A DNA stretch of 64,000 bases, taken from assembly GCF_000009765.2 (NCBI RefSeq), contig NC_003155.5, forward strand, positions 7,006,001 to 7,070,000. The letters are read 5' to 3'. The translations under genes were made by a program, and so were the position numbers. Source of the stretch: Streptomyces avermitilis MA-4680 = NBRC 14893. Lineage in GTDB: Bacteria > Actinomycetota > Actinomycetes > Streptomycetales > Streptomycetaceae. The stretch's first letter is position 1. Each line of letters starts with the position of its first letter. Below are positions 27,386 through 37,633 of this stretch, piece after piece. The notes beneath the pieces were generated by a model. The model worked only from the letters and a program-made list of their open reading frames with translations. It was not told the DNA's origin and did not search any database.

Positions 27386-28030
27386 TCAGCAGCCGCTGAG
27401 GACCGAGGACAGCTTGGACTTCTCGGCCGAGTCGACCGAGAGGTTGTAGTAGTACTTCACCTGCACCCAGGCGCGCACGTAGGTGCAGGTGTACGAGCTG
27501 AGCGGGGGCATCCACTCGGCCGGGTCCTGGTCGCTCTTCGACTGGTTCACGTTGTCCGTGACGGCGATGAGCTGCGGGCGGGTCACGTCGTTGGCGAAGC
27601 CCTGGCGCTGCGCGGTGGTCCAGGCGCTGGCGCCGGAGTCCCAGGCCTCGGCCAGCGGCACGAGGTGGTCGATGTCCAGGTCGGAGGCGGCGGTCCAGGT
27701 GGCGCCGTCGTAGACCGAGTACCAGCTGCCGCTGGTGGCCGTGCAGGCGGAGTTGGTGACGACGTTCGAACCGTCGCGCTTGAGGACGTACTCACGGGTG
27801 TTGCAGGTGCCGCTGATCGTGATCCAGGTGGGGAACAGATCGCGGTCGTAGCCGGTGCGGTTCTCCGTCGCCACGGTGAGGGAGGCGAGGTAGGTGCGGG
27901 CGGTGGCGGCGCTGACCGGGGTGGGCAGCGCGGCGGAGGCGGCCGGGCCGTTGAAAATCCCGGCCAGGGCTATCAGGCCGGTGAAGGCTGCGAGTATGCT
28001 CAGCCGTCGACGCGCGTAGACCTTTGGCAT
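27386..28030 (-). CDS. Secreted HNH-family nuclease
   Basis: The protein has 214 aa with a Sec signal (RRRLSILAAFTGLIALAG, cleavage near AASAA). The mature part matches exported GmrSD/DUF1524-type HNH proteins: YVLKRDGSNVVTNSACTATS, the HNH core DLDIDHLVPLAEAWDSGA, and QLIAVTDNVNQSKSDQDPAEWMPP split across the second half. Four cysteines suggest disulfides. The ATG follows AAGGGAG. A nutrient-nuclease or antagonistic role outside the cell is plausible. Confidence 0.87.
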   Translation of the reverse strand: MPKVYARRRLSILAAFTGLIALAGIFNGPAASAALPTPVSAATARTYLASLTVATENRTGYDRDLFPTWITISGTCNTREYVLKRDGSNVVTNSACTATSGSWYSVYDGATWTAASDLDIDHLVPLAEAWDSGASAWTTAQRQGFANDVTRPQLIAVTDNVNQSKSDQDPAEWMPPLSSYTCTYVRAWVQVKYYYNLSVDSAEKSKLSSVLSGC

Positions 28031-28150
28031 GCGAACTCCCTTGCGGTGGGGGGACGTTGGGGCGAGCGAGCACATGCTTGCGGTGGCTTGTTTCCGGGGG
28101 ATGTGCGTCAGGTGAGAAAATAGTGACGTGCGCATGACAGAACAAGGCTT

Positions 28151-28317
28151 GTGACGGGATCCGTGACGGGATCCGTGACGGGATCTTCGGTGGGATCCGT
28201 GACGGGATCTTCGATGGGATCCGTGACGGCATCTTTGACGGGATCCGTGACGGGATCTTTGACCGGATCCGTGACGGGATCTTGGCCAGATCTGTGATGG
28301 GGCCCGTGATGGGGTCA
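28151..28317. repeat. 12-bp tandem repeat, about 14 units
   Basis: The unit is GTGACGGGATCC with variants (GTGACGGGATCT, TCGATGGGATCC, TTGACGGGATCC, GTGATGGGGCCC). One unit near 28283 is 11 bp. The array lies in the upstream region of the secreted HNH gene and 70 bp before a riboswitch on the other strand. The phase is 12, so any frame reads a four-residue repeat, but I see no reason to call it coding. Confidence 0.9.
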
Positions 28318-28387
28318 AAAGTCCTGCGCCTCTTGTGGGACCAAAGTCCCTACGAAGCCCGCGGGGCCATCGCGTAGCATGGACGGC

Positions 28388-28500
28388 GCAGAAGGGGAGT
28401 AGCTCTTCGCCGGACCGTCGACATACTGCTCAGCTCGTCTGAGCCGGCGCCCGGAGGCAGACCTCGTTTCAGGGGTCGGCCAGCGAGACCTTCGGCAAGC
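28388..28500 (+). promoter_or_regulatory. yybP-ykoY (Mn2+) riboswitch
   Basis: The leader contains the class hallmark AAGGGGAGTAGC (28392-28403) and a later GAGGCAGACCTCG...GCGAGACCTTCGGC. The closing stem pairs GCAGAAGG (28388-28395) with CCTTCGGC (28489-28496), with one A-G mismatch. This is the Mn2+-sensing yybP-ykoY architecture. It stands directly before a TMEM165/GDT1 cation exporter, the expected target. About 112 nt separate it from the start codon, space for an expression platform. Confidence 0.85.
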
Positions 28501-28612
28501 AGTGCACTTGCCCGTGCCGTTTTGGCGCGGGTGCCCATGTGTGCTGCCGTGCCGAGGTGTCGCAGCGCAGTCACAGCACTCTCGGTGGGGCAGCCCGACC
28601 GATTGAGGAACC

Positions 28613-29194
28613 TTGATCAGCTTCAGTGTCATGGCGCTCGTCTTCGGCGTCGTCTTCCTGGCCGAACTGCCGGACAAGACCGCCCTGGCCGGACTTGTCC
28701 TCGGCACGCGCTACCGCGCCTCGTACGTCTTCGCCGGCGTCGCCGCCGCCTTCGCCCTCCATGTCGCCCTCGCCGTCGCGGCGGGCAGTGTGCTGACGCT
28801 GCTGCCGCAGCAGATCGTGCACGCGCTCACCGGTGTGCTCTTCCTCGGTGGTGCCGCCGTGCTGCTGATGAAGAAGGGCGAGGGCGAGGAGGAGATCCGC
28901 AAGCCCGAGAACCAGAGCTTCTGGAAGGTCTCGAGCGCGGGCTTCATGCTCATCCTGGTCGCCGAGTTCGGTGACCTCACGCAGATCATGACGGCCAACC
29001 TCGCGGCCCGTTACGACGATCCGCTCTCCGTCGGCCTGGGCGCGGTGCTCGCGCTGTGGGCGGTGGCCGGGCTCGGCATCGTCGGCGGCAGGGCGCTGAT
29101 GAAGAGGGTGCCGCTGAGGCTCATCACCAAGGTCGCGGCCCTGCTGATGCTGGCGCTCGGCGCGTGGAGTCTGTACGAGGCGGTGGCCGGCTGA
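28613..29194 (+). CDS. TMEM165/GDT1 family cation (Mn2+) transporter
   Basis: The protein has 193 aa in two homologous three-helix halves, each with the signature acidic motif: AELPDKT (Glu18, Asp21) and AEFGDLT (Glu118, Asp121). The middle loop is acidic (EGEEE). The start is TTG at 28613, with GAGGAA 3 nt upstream. The upstream yybP-ykoY riboswitch predicts induction by manganese, so Mn2+ export is the likely role. This is a family and context inference, but a consistent one. Confidence 0.9.
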   Translation: MISFSVMALVFGVVFLAELPDKTALAGLVLGTRYRASYVFAGVAAAFALHVALAVAAGSVLTLLPQQIVHALTGVLFLGGAAVLLMKKGEGEEEIRKPENQSFWKVSSAGFMLILVAEFGDLTQIMTANLAARYDDPLSVGLGAVLALWAVAGLGIVGGRALMKRVPLRLITKVAALLMLALGAWSLYEAVAG

Positions 29195-29453
29195 GTCGGC
29201 TGAGTCGGCTGGGCCGGGGGGTGCGCGGGGGCGTACGAGAGGTGTGCGGGGGGTGGCCTCTCGGTGTCCGCATGGCGTCTTTGCCGGGCTCCGGGATGTT
29301 GTCGCAGGTCAGGGGTGGTGGCGCGGGAGGGGCTCGTTTTGTATCGTGGAGGAACAAAGTGGCTCCCGCCCGCACTCCCTGACCGGCGGGCGGGGCCGCC
29401 TTGTCCCTCCGGGGTCGCAGCAGGCCCCTGCCCTCGCCCTTTGGAGCATGCCG

Positions 29454-30116
29454 ATGCCGGCCGCCGCCACCGTTCTGACCGCCCGGGCCCTTCTGCTGGA
29501 CATGGACGGCACCCTCGTCAACTCCGACGCGGTCGTGGAGCGTTGCTGGCGCCGCTGGGCCGACCGGCACGGGCTGGACGCCGACGAGGTGATGAAGGTC
29601 GTGCACGGGCGGCAGGGGTACGCCTCCATGGCGGTGCTGCTGCCGGACCGGCCCATGGAGCAGAACTTCGCCGACAATGCGCGCATGCTCGCCGAGGAGA
29701 CCGCCGACATGGACGGCGTGGTCGAGATCCCGGGTGCCTTCGCGTTCCTCGCCTCCCTCGCCGGGCTGCCGCACGCCCTCGTGACCTCGGCGGACGTGGG
29801 ACTGTCCACGGCCCGGATGGCGGCGGCCGGGCTGGAGCTGCCCGACGTACGGGTCACGGCCGAGTCCGTCGGGGCCAGCAAGCCGGACCCCGAGGGCTTT
29901 CTGAAGGGCGCCGCCGAACTGGGCGTCGCGCCCGAGGACTGTGTCGTCTTCGAGGACTCCGGGGCGGGAATCGAGGCGGGGCGCTCCGCGGGGATGCGGG
30001 TCGTGGGGGTCGGGCCACGGGCGGCCGCGCACCGGCCGGATGTGGTGGTGCGGGACCTGACACAGGTGCGGGTCGAAAGCGCGACGGACGGGACGATCCG
30101 GCTGCACGTGGGCTGA
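29454..30116 (+). CDS. HAD hydrolase, beta-phosphoglucomutase-like subclass
   Basis: The protein has 220 aa with the HAD motifs in order: LLLDMDGTLVNSDAV, ALVTSADVGLSTARM, SKPDPEGFLKGAAELG and VFEDSGAGIEAGRSAGMRVV. The cap is a helical C1 type. Of two in-frame ATGs, 29454 is preferred since GGAG is 7 nt upstream; for 29448 it would be 1 nt. The likely substrate is a sugar phosphate. It follows the exporter but with about 260 bp between, so it may have its own promoter. Confidence 0.85.
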   Translation: MPAAATVLTARALLLDMDGTLVNSDAVVERCWRRWADRHGLDADEVMKVVHGRQGYASMAVLLPDRPMEQNFADNARMLAEETADMDGVVEIPGAFAFLASLAGLPHALVTSADVGLSTARMAAAGLELPDVRVTAESVGASKPDPEGFLKGAAELGVAPEDCVVFEDSGAGIEAGRSAGMRVVGVGPRAAAHRPDVVVRDLTQVRVESATDGTIRLHVG

Positions 30117-30203
30117 GCGGGGCGGGGGGTTTGACGGGGGTGCGCTTGACGGCGCCTGGGGCCGGGTGGCCCCCGAGGCCGGGTGGCCCTGAGGTCAGGT
30201 GGC

Positions 30204-30343
30204 CAGGAACGCTACGGCTCCGACGTCTGCGGCTCCGCGCGGTCCGGCGGTCGGAGCGGCCAGGAGCGGTGTGCCTTCGACCTCTCCGACCCCGGGCGGT
30301 CCCCGAAGCCGGAGTGGTCAGGGACGCTAAGGCTCCGACGTCT
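30204..30343. repeat. 25-bp direct repeat pair
   Basis: Copies at 30204-30228 and 30319-30343 (CAGGAACGCTACGGCTCCGA and CAGGGACGCTAAGGCTCCGA, each followed by CGTCT) differ at two positions. The second overlaps the 3' end of the leftward peptidoglycan-binding gene. The DNA between also repeats GGTGGCC and CGGAG blocks. Confidence 0.6.
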
Positions 30344-31331
30344 CCGACTCCAGGCTCGCCCGCGTCGCCGCCCCGTACACGCCCTGGTCGTCGGTCGTGA
30401 TGCCGCGGGCCAGTTGGTAGTTGCGTACGGAGGTCTCGACCTGGCTGCTGTAGGTGCCGTCGGCGTTGCCGGTGTAGAGGAGCAACTGGCTCAGGCGGAG
30501 CTGGAGTTCCGTGACCTCCGGACCCTTGTCACCGCGTTGCAGGACCGGGGAGGCCGGCTGGTCCCGGTCGTTGCCCGAGGTCGGCCGTACCGAGCCGGTG
30601 GCCCGCGCGGTCGTCGGCGTTCCGCTCGGCGTGGCCGGCCCGGACCGCGACGGTGCCCTGCTCGACGCCGAAGCCGACGGCGACGAACTCGCGCTCGGCG
30701 AAGGGCTCGCGCTCCCCGCCGACGGCCGCGCCGCCGACTCGCTCCCGGCCGCCGACACGGACGCCGCGGTGGACGACGCCTCCGGCACGCTCGCCCGGAC
30801 GTCGTCCGGCAGTGCCCCGTCGCGCTGCGGAGCGTCGTAGGAGAAGAAACCCCCGGCCAGCCCCGCGGCGGCCACCACGGCGGCGAGAACACCCCCCGAA
30901 GCCAGCAGTACGGTACGCCGCCGACGCAGCGGCGGCTCGTCCCGGGCGGGCGGCACCGGGGCGCCGGGACCGGAAGACCCGTACCCGGGCTCCGCGGCGC
31001 CCTCCGGGAAGTCGCCGACCGGGAAGTCGCCGTCCGGAACGTCGCCCTCCGGGAAGAGGCCGGCGCCGGACGCGCCCGCCTCCGCCGGTACGGCCACCAT
31101 CGGCACGGTCTCGTCCGACGGCCCCGCGGGTTTCGCTCCCGCCGCCGCGCCCCCCAGCTCCACATAGGGCCGGATCCGCAGCGGATCGAAGTCCTCCGCC
31201 GCTGCCGCCTGCGCCGTACGGGCGTCACGGAGCGCGTCGGAGGCCCGCCGGGTGCATCCGCAGGACGGCGTGCCGTTCGGCTGCCGAGGTGCTCCGCACT
31301 CCGGACAGGCGTGTCCGTTCGATCCGCTCAC
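30327..31331 (-). CDS. Membrane protein with zinc ribbon and peptidoglycan-binding domain
   Basis: GTG start, 334 aa. The order is a cytoplasmic zinc ribbon (CPECGAPRQPNGTPSCGC, residues 9-26), an acidic Pro/Gly-rich linker with repeated FPEGD/FPVGD, one transmembrane helix (TVLLASGGVLAAVVAAAGLA), a long Ser/Ala/Pro wall-spanning region, and a C-terminal PG_binding_1 domain (VLQRGDKGPEVTELQLRLSQ). It probably links the membrane to the cell wall. The stop lies within a repeated sequence. Confidence 0.85.
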   Translation of the reverse strand: MSGSNGHACPECGAPRQPNGTPSCGCTRRASDALRDARTAQAAAAEDFDPLRIRPYVELGGAAAGAKPAGPSDETVPMVAVPAEAGASGAGLFPEGDVPDGDFPVGDFPEGAAEPGYGSSGPGAPVPPARDEPPLRRRRTVLLASGGVLAAVVAAAGLAGGFFSYDAPQRDGALPDDVRASVPEASSTAASVSAAGSESAARPSAGSASPSPSASSSPSASASSRAPSRSGPATPSGTPTTARATGSVRPTSGNDRDQPASPVLQRGDKGPEVTELQLRLSQLLLYTGNADGTYSSQVETSVRNYQLARGITTDDQGVYGAATRASLESETSEP

Positions 31332-31505
31332 GTGTGGGTCCCCTCCCCGGTGAAACTCCAGAGATTATCCGGATCTCCCTCACACGATCTCCCAGGAGCC
31401 CCCGGAATCCGTCCCTCCGGGCGGATTCGACAGGCCATAACCAGCCACACCGACCAGGATGGGAGAGCAGGACGGACAGGAGCGTCGGCCCCCAGGGAGG
31501 TCTCC

Positions 31506-34132
<2,627 letters not shown>

Positions 34133-34277
34133 GACGGCATTGTGGGGAGGGGCGGCCGGGGGCTCGCAAATGGTTTACGCGCGCCCCGTTCCGACGGCCG
34201 GACACCGTTTGAGCGACGTCTTCCGGGCAACCCGGTGGGAGAACCGGCCCGTTGGGCCGAGGAAACGGAAGGCAACC

Positions 34278-35012
34278 ATGTCCACAGGCGTGATCATCGC
34301 TCTGATCGTGATCGTGGCGGCCGTCGTCGTTGTCGCGGCCGCCCTGCTCCTTCGCGCCCGTAGGCCGCAGGGTGGGCGCAGCCTGCAGCGGCGCTTCGGG
34401 CCCGAGTACGACCGCACCCTCGCCCGGCACGACGGCGACGCCAAGGCCGCCGAGCGCGACCTCGCCGAGCGGGTGAGGCGGCACGGTTCGCTGGAGACGC
34501 GTCCCCTGGAACCCGCGGCCCGCGAACAGTACGCGGCCCGCTGGACGGCGGCCCAGGAGCGCTTCGTCGACTCGCCGCGGGACGCGGTGGCGGAGGCGGA
34601 CCAGCTGCTCGCCGAACTGGCCGGCGAGCGCGGCTTCCCGGACGGAGGCCGCTACGAGGAGCAGCTCGAGGCGCTGTCCGTGCACCATGCGCACCACGTC
34701 CACGGCTACCGCAGGGTGCACCGGTTCGCGCAGGCCGACACCGCCGGCGCGCCGGAGAACGGGGCCGGTACGGAGGAGATGCGCGAGGCCATGATCGAGG
34801 CCCGCGCCCTCTTCGAGGACCTGGTGAGCACGAATGGCCACCGAGCGGGCATCGGCGCGAAGACCGAGCAGTCGCAGACCGGCACGAAGTCCGCGACGGA
34901 CACGAGGGCCGTCGAGGGCGCCTCGGCACCGGCCCACACCGACCGGACGGCCGCCGGCGGCCGCACCAATCTGTCGTGGGCATTCAACAGGCGTCACGCG
35001 AAGGGGAGTTGA
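34278..35012 (+). CDS. Membrane-anchored protein with FVDxPRxAVxEAD domain
   Basis: The protein has 244 aa. The true start is ATG at 34278 (GGAAGG upstream), giving an N-terminal helix VIIALIVIVAAVVVVAAALL as an anchor. The cytoplasmic part has QRRFGPEYDRTLARHDGDAK and a helical domain RWTAAQERFVDSPRDAVAEA. The same domain appears in the next gene, 5 bp downstream, so the two are one operon. I do not recognise a catalytic function. The tail is low-complexity and rich in Thr/Ala. Confidence 0.8.
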   Translation: MSTGVIIALIVIVAAVVVVAAALLLRARRPQGGRSLQRRFGPEYDRTLARHDGDAKAAERDLAERVRRHGSLETRPLEPAAREQYAARWTAAQERFVDSPRDAVAEADQLLAELAGERGFPDGGRYEEQLEALSVHHAHHVHGYRRVHRFAQADTAGAPENGAGTEEMREAMIEARALFEDLVSTNGHRAGIGAKTEQSQTGTKSATDTRAVEGASAPAHTDRTAAGGRTNLSWAFNRRHAKGS

Positions 35013-35017
35013 GGAAC

Positions 35018-35797
35018 GTGGCAGAGGTGACACCCGACGAGGGCGCGGTACGCCGCGAGCCGACGAGGATCGACGAGGCGAAGGCCGGACCGGGGCGCGG
35101 ACGCGAGGCACGCGACCTGCGCGATACGCGTGAGACGCGTACGAGCGGCATCGCACCGACCCACGGCGACGGGTTCGGCGACGGCGTCGGCGGCGCCGAG
35201 GGCCGGCCGGCGGGGAGCCCGCGGGACACCGGCCGCCAGGCCGACGGCCCGGGGGCCGGGAGCCGGGCCGCGGGTGCCGGGACCGGGAGCGCCAAGCCCG
35301 GGATCCCTCAGGCCCAGAGCCCGCAGCCGGAGAATCTCCGGACGGGGATACCCCAGGAGCAGGCCCCGCAGCCGAAGAGTCTCCGCACCAAGATCCCCCA
35401 GTCGGACCTCCCCCAGTCAGACCGTTCCCAGTCGGACCGCCCCCGGTCCGACCGCCTCCACTCCGACGGCTCCCACCCGCAGCACCCCGGGGCCACCGCC
35501 CACGAAGCCCCTTTCCTCCCCCATGACGAGTGCGACAAGCTCTCCCTGCGGCTGCACCACGCCGTCGCCGGATTCGTCGATGAGCCCCGTGCCGCCGTGG
35601 AAGAGGCCGATCACGTGCTCGAAGAGGTCGCCGCGCGGTTCGCGGACGCCGTGGCCCGGCAGCGGCGCACCCTGCGAACCTCTTGGTCCGCCGCCGGCGA
35701 GTCCGGCTCCGGCGGGCACCCCACCGTCGACACCGAACAGCTCCGTCTCACCCTGCGCGACTATCGCGAGATGACGGAGCGGCTGCTGCACATGTGA
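35018..35797 (+). CDS. Low-complexity protein with FVDxPRxAVxEAD domain
   Basis: GTG at 35018 follows GAGGAAC and lies 5 nt past the upstream stop, giving 259 aa. Residues 1-165 are disordered: an Arg/Gly/Asp-rich head, then repeated PQ and SDR units (QSDRSQSDRPRSDRLHSD). The end is a compact helical domain, LRLHHAVAGFVDEPRAAVEE followed by ADHVLEEVAARFAD, homologous by eye to the previous protein. The pair may heterodimerise through this domain; that is inference. Confidence 0.75.
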   Translation: MAEVTPDEGAVRREPTRIDEAKAGPGRGREARDLRDTRETRTSGIAPTHGDGFGDGVGGAEGRPAGSPRDTGRQADGPGAGSRAAGAGTGSAKPGIPQAQSPQPENLRTGIPQEQAPQPKSLRTKIPQSDLPQSDRSQSDRPRSDRLHSDGSHPQHPGATAHEAPFLPHDECDKLSLRLHHAVAGFVDEPRAAVEEADHVLEEVAARFADAVARQRRTLRTSWSAAGESGSGGHPTVDTEQLRLTLRDYREMTERLLHM

Positions 35798-35864
35798 CCG
35801 GCGAGGCGGACGGCCCCACGAGGGTGAGCCGGCGAGTAAGCGATGACGGCGCGTAAGTGATGAC

Positions 35865-35908
35865 GGCGAGGCCGCGCCCCGGACCATGTTCCGGGGCGCG
35901 GCCTCGCC
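35865..35908. terminator. Strong bidirectional terminator
   Basis: A perfect 19-bp stem (35865-35883 with 35890-35908, core GGCCGCGCCCCGG) and a 6-nt loop lie between converging genes. Confidence 0.85.
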
Positions 35909-35911
35909 GGT

Positions 35912-36325
35912 CTACGGAGTCTGCCCGGCCCGGCGCTCGCGCCACTCCCGGACGATCTCTTCGACGTCGTACGGCTTCAGCCCCAGCGGCGGTCCCGGCG
36001 GGGGCTTGAACATCATGTCGCGGATCTTGACGTTGATCTCCTCGAGGAGACGGCGTACGACCCGCTCGGACGGCGCCCCGGCCGCCGCGGCCAGCGTGTC
36101 CTCCGCCTCCTTGCGCAGCGCGAGCGTCGGCGGCAGCACGGCGAGGCCCTCGCGGGCCATCTTCTGCTTGATCCACCACAGTTCGTCGTAGGACGTGCCC
36201 GTGACGGCGGGCGACGGTTTGCCCGCGCCGGGGAGGTGCGCGAACTCCCCGCGCGCCTCCGCGTCGCGGATCTGTTTGTCGACGAAGGACTCGAAGCTGA
36301 CGCCGGGTGGCTTGCGCTCGGTCAT
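35912..36325 (-). CDS. DUF1992 / DnaJ-homologue subfamily C member 28-type protein
   Basis: The protein has 137 aa with the family signature FVDKQIRDAEARGEFAHLPG, followed by GKPSPAVTGTSYDELWWIKQ and the Pro-rich FKPPPGPPLGLKPYDVEEIV. ATG at 36325. There is no J-domain; only the conserved DUF1992 region is present, as in most bacterial members. Function unknown. Divergent from the FHA-like gene. Confidence 0.88.
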   Translation of the reverse strand: MTERKPPGVSFESFVDKQIRDAEARGEFAHLPGAGKPSPAVTGTSYDELWWIKQKMAREGLAVLPPTLALRKEAEDTLAAAAGAPSERVVRRLLEEINVKIRDMMFKPPPGPPLGLKPYDVEEIVREWRERRAGQTP

Positions 36326-36440
36326 GCGTCCATTGTGCCGGACGTCACCCAGATGGACGATCGGGCGAATTATCATGCGGCGGCGGGGTGCCGACCACGG
36401 CGCAACGGCCGCTGGACATCCGGTACTCGAAGGAGCGCAC

Positions 36441-36836
36441 GTGCTCGAACTCACCATGGCCTCGGTTTCCGGGGCGGACGCCGGGGCGACGGCCGGCATG
36501 CTCATGGCCGACGCGCCCAGCGAGCCCGGCGCCGTGCTGCGGGTGGGCCGGGACAAGGCCGTGTGCCGGCTGGCGACCCCCGACGACTGGCTGTTCGTCT
36601 CCCGTGTCCACCTGGAGTTCCTCTGCGGTCCGGACGGCACCTGGCAGGTCACCTGGCTGCGCGGCTCCCACGCCGAGCCCTCCTCCGAGGTGGTGCTGAC
36701 CCTGGCCGGTCTCCAGCCCCAGCCCCTCCCGTACGGCGGCACGGCCAAGCTGCCCGGGGGCGGATCCGGCGAACTCGTCGTCCAGGACCGCTCCGAGCCC
36801 CGCAGCGTCAACGTGGGCTTCTATCACGATGCCTGA
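36441..36836 (+). CDS. FHA-like domain protein
   Basis: GTG at 36441 with AAGGAG 5 nt upstream, giving 131 aa. The middle has the FHA core pattern VLRVGRDKAVCRLATPDDW then LFVSRVHLEFLCGPDGTW (GR and SRxHLEF motifs), so it may bind phosphothreonine peptides. It is a single small domain without an attached enzyme. No serine/threonine kinase lies in this window, so the partner is unknown. Confidence 0.72.
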   Translation: MLELTMASVSGADAGATAGMLMADAPSEPGAVLRVGRDKAVCRLATPDDWLFVSRVHLEFLCGPDGTWQVTWLRGSHAEPSSEVVLTLAGLQPQPLPYGGTAKLPGGGSGELVVQDRSEPRSVNVGFYHDA

Positions 36837-36859
36837 CCGGACCCAGGGGGTGTCACGCC

Positions 36860-37534
36860 CTACGGCAGCACGCGGGCCAGTGCGAAGCCGTCGTACCCCT
36901 TGCTGCCCACCGTCTGGACCGCCGTGCCGCTCAACTTGGGGTGCTCGGCGATTAGTTCGAGGGCGGACCGGGTGCCGCGCACGCTCGGGTCCGTGCTGCC
37001 CGCGTCGGTGACCCCGCCGCCGCGGACGACGTTGTCGACGACGATCAGGCTGCCGGGGCGGGTCAGTTTGAGCGCCCACTCGACGTAGTGCGGGTTGTTG
37101 ACCTTGTCCGCGTCGATGAAGACCAGGTCGAACGGCTCGGGCCGCTCGTCGGCGAGCTTGGGCAGCGACTCCAGGGCGGGGCCCACCCGCACCTCGCTGA
37201 TCCCGTCCAGGCCCGCTCGGGCGAGGTTGCGGCGGGCGACCTCCGCGTGCTTGGCGTCGTACTCGAAGGAGATCAGCCGGCCGTCCCGCGGCAGCGCGCG
37301 GCCCAGCCAGATCGTGCTGTAGCCGCCGAGCGTGCCGATCTCCAGGATGCGGCGCGCGCCCTGGATCTCGGCGAGGAGCTGGAGCAGCTTGCCCTGGTTC
37401 GGTGCGACGTTGATGTGCGGCAGCCCGGCCGCGTCGCTGTCGCGCAGCGCCGCGGTGAGCGCCTCGTCCTCCGGGGCGAGCAGGGTGGTGAAGTAGTCGT
37501 CGACGTCGTCCCAGAGCTGTTGCGACTCGCTCAT
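36860..37534 (-). CDS. Class I SAM-dependent O-methyltransferase
   Basis: The protein has 224 aa of the CCoAMT-like O-methyltransferase family (Methyltransf_3). SAM motifs: RILEIGTLGGYSTIWLGRAL, LISFEYDAKHAEVARRNLAR and DLVFIDADKVNNPHYVEWAL; DNVVRGGGV supplies the last metal/SAM region. The acceptor is probably a catechol-like phenol. An 8+5+8 palindrome stands 22 bp upstream of the ATG, so a local repressor is likely. Confidence 0.88.
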   Translation of the reverse strand: MSESQQLWDDVDDYFTTLLAPEDEALTAALRDSDAAGLPHINVAPNQGKLLQLLAEIQGARRILEIGTLGGYSTIWLGRALPRDGRLISFEYDAKHAEVARRNLARAGLDGISEVRVGPALESLPKLADERPEPFDLVFIDADKVNNPHYVEWALKLTRPGSLIVVDNVVRGGGVTDAGSTDPSVRGTRSALELIAEHPKLSGTAVQTVGSKGYDGFALARVLP

Positions 37535-37555
37535 GCACCATGCCTTTCGCTGTGG

Positions 37556-37576
37556 CTAGTTAGCTGACCTAACTAG
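37556..37576. promoter_or_regulatory. Palindromic operator of the O-methyltransferase
   Basis: Perfect arms CTAGTTAG (37556-37563) and CTAACTAG (37569-37576) are separated by CTGAC. It is AT-rich in a GC-rich setting and placed where a MarR- or TetR-type repressor would act. Confidence 0.55.
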
Positions 37577-37633
37577 ATACGCTAACGAATATAGTCGCGG
37601 GGCCGGCGCCCTGTCAGGGGATCTCCGGGGAGA

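Noticed and set aside
27792..28318. Repeat-coding extension of the HNH gene upstream
   Set aside because: The signal peptide begins cleanly at 28030 with a ribosome binding site; the repeat frame has none.
36092..36440. CRISPR-like or phage defence island in the window
   Set aside because: No spaced repeats or defence families were found; the tandem arrays have no spacers.
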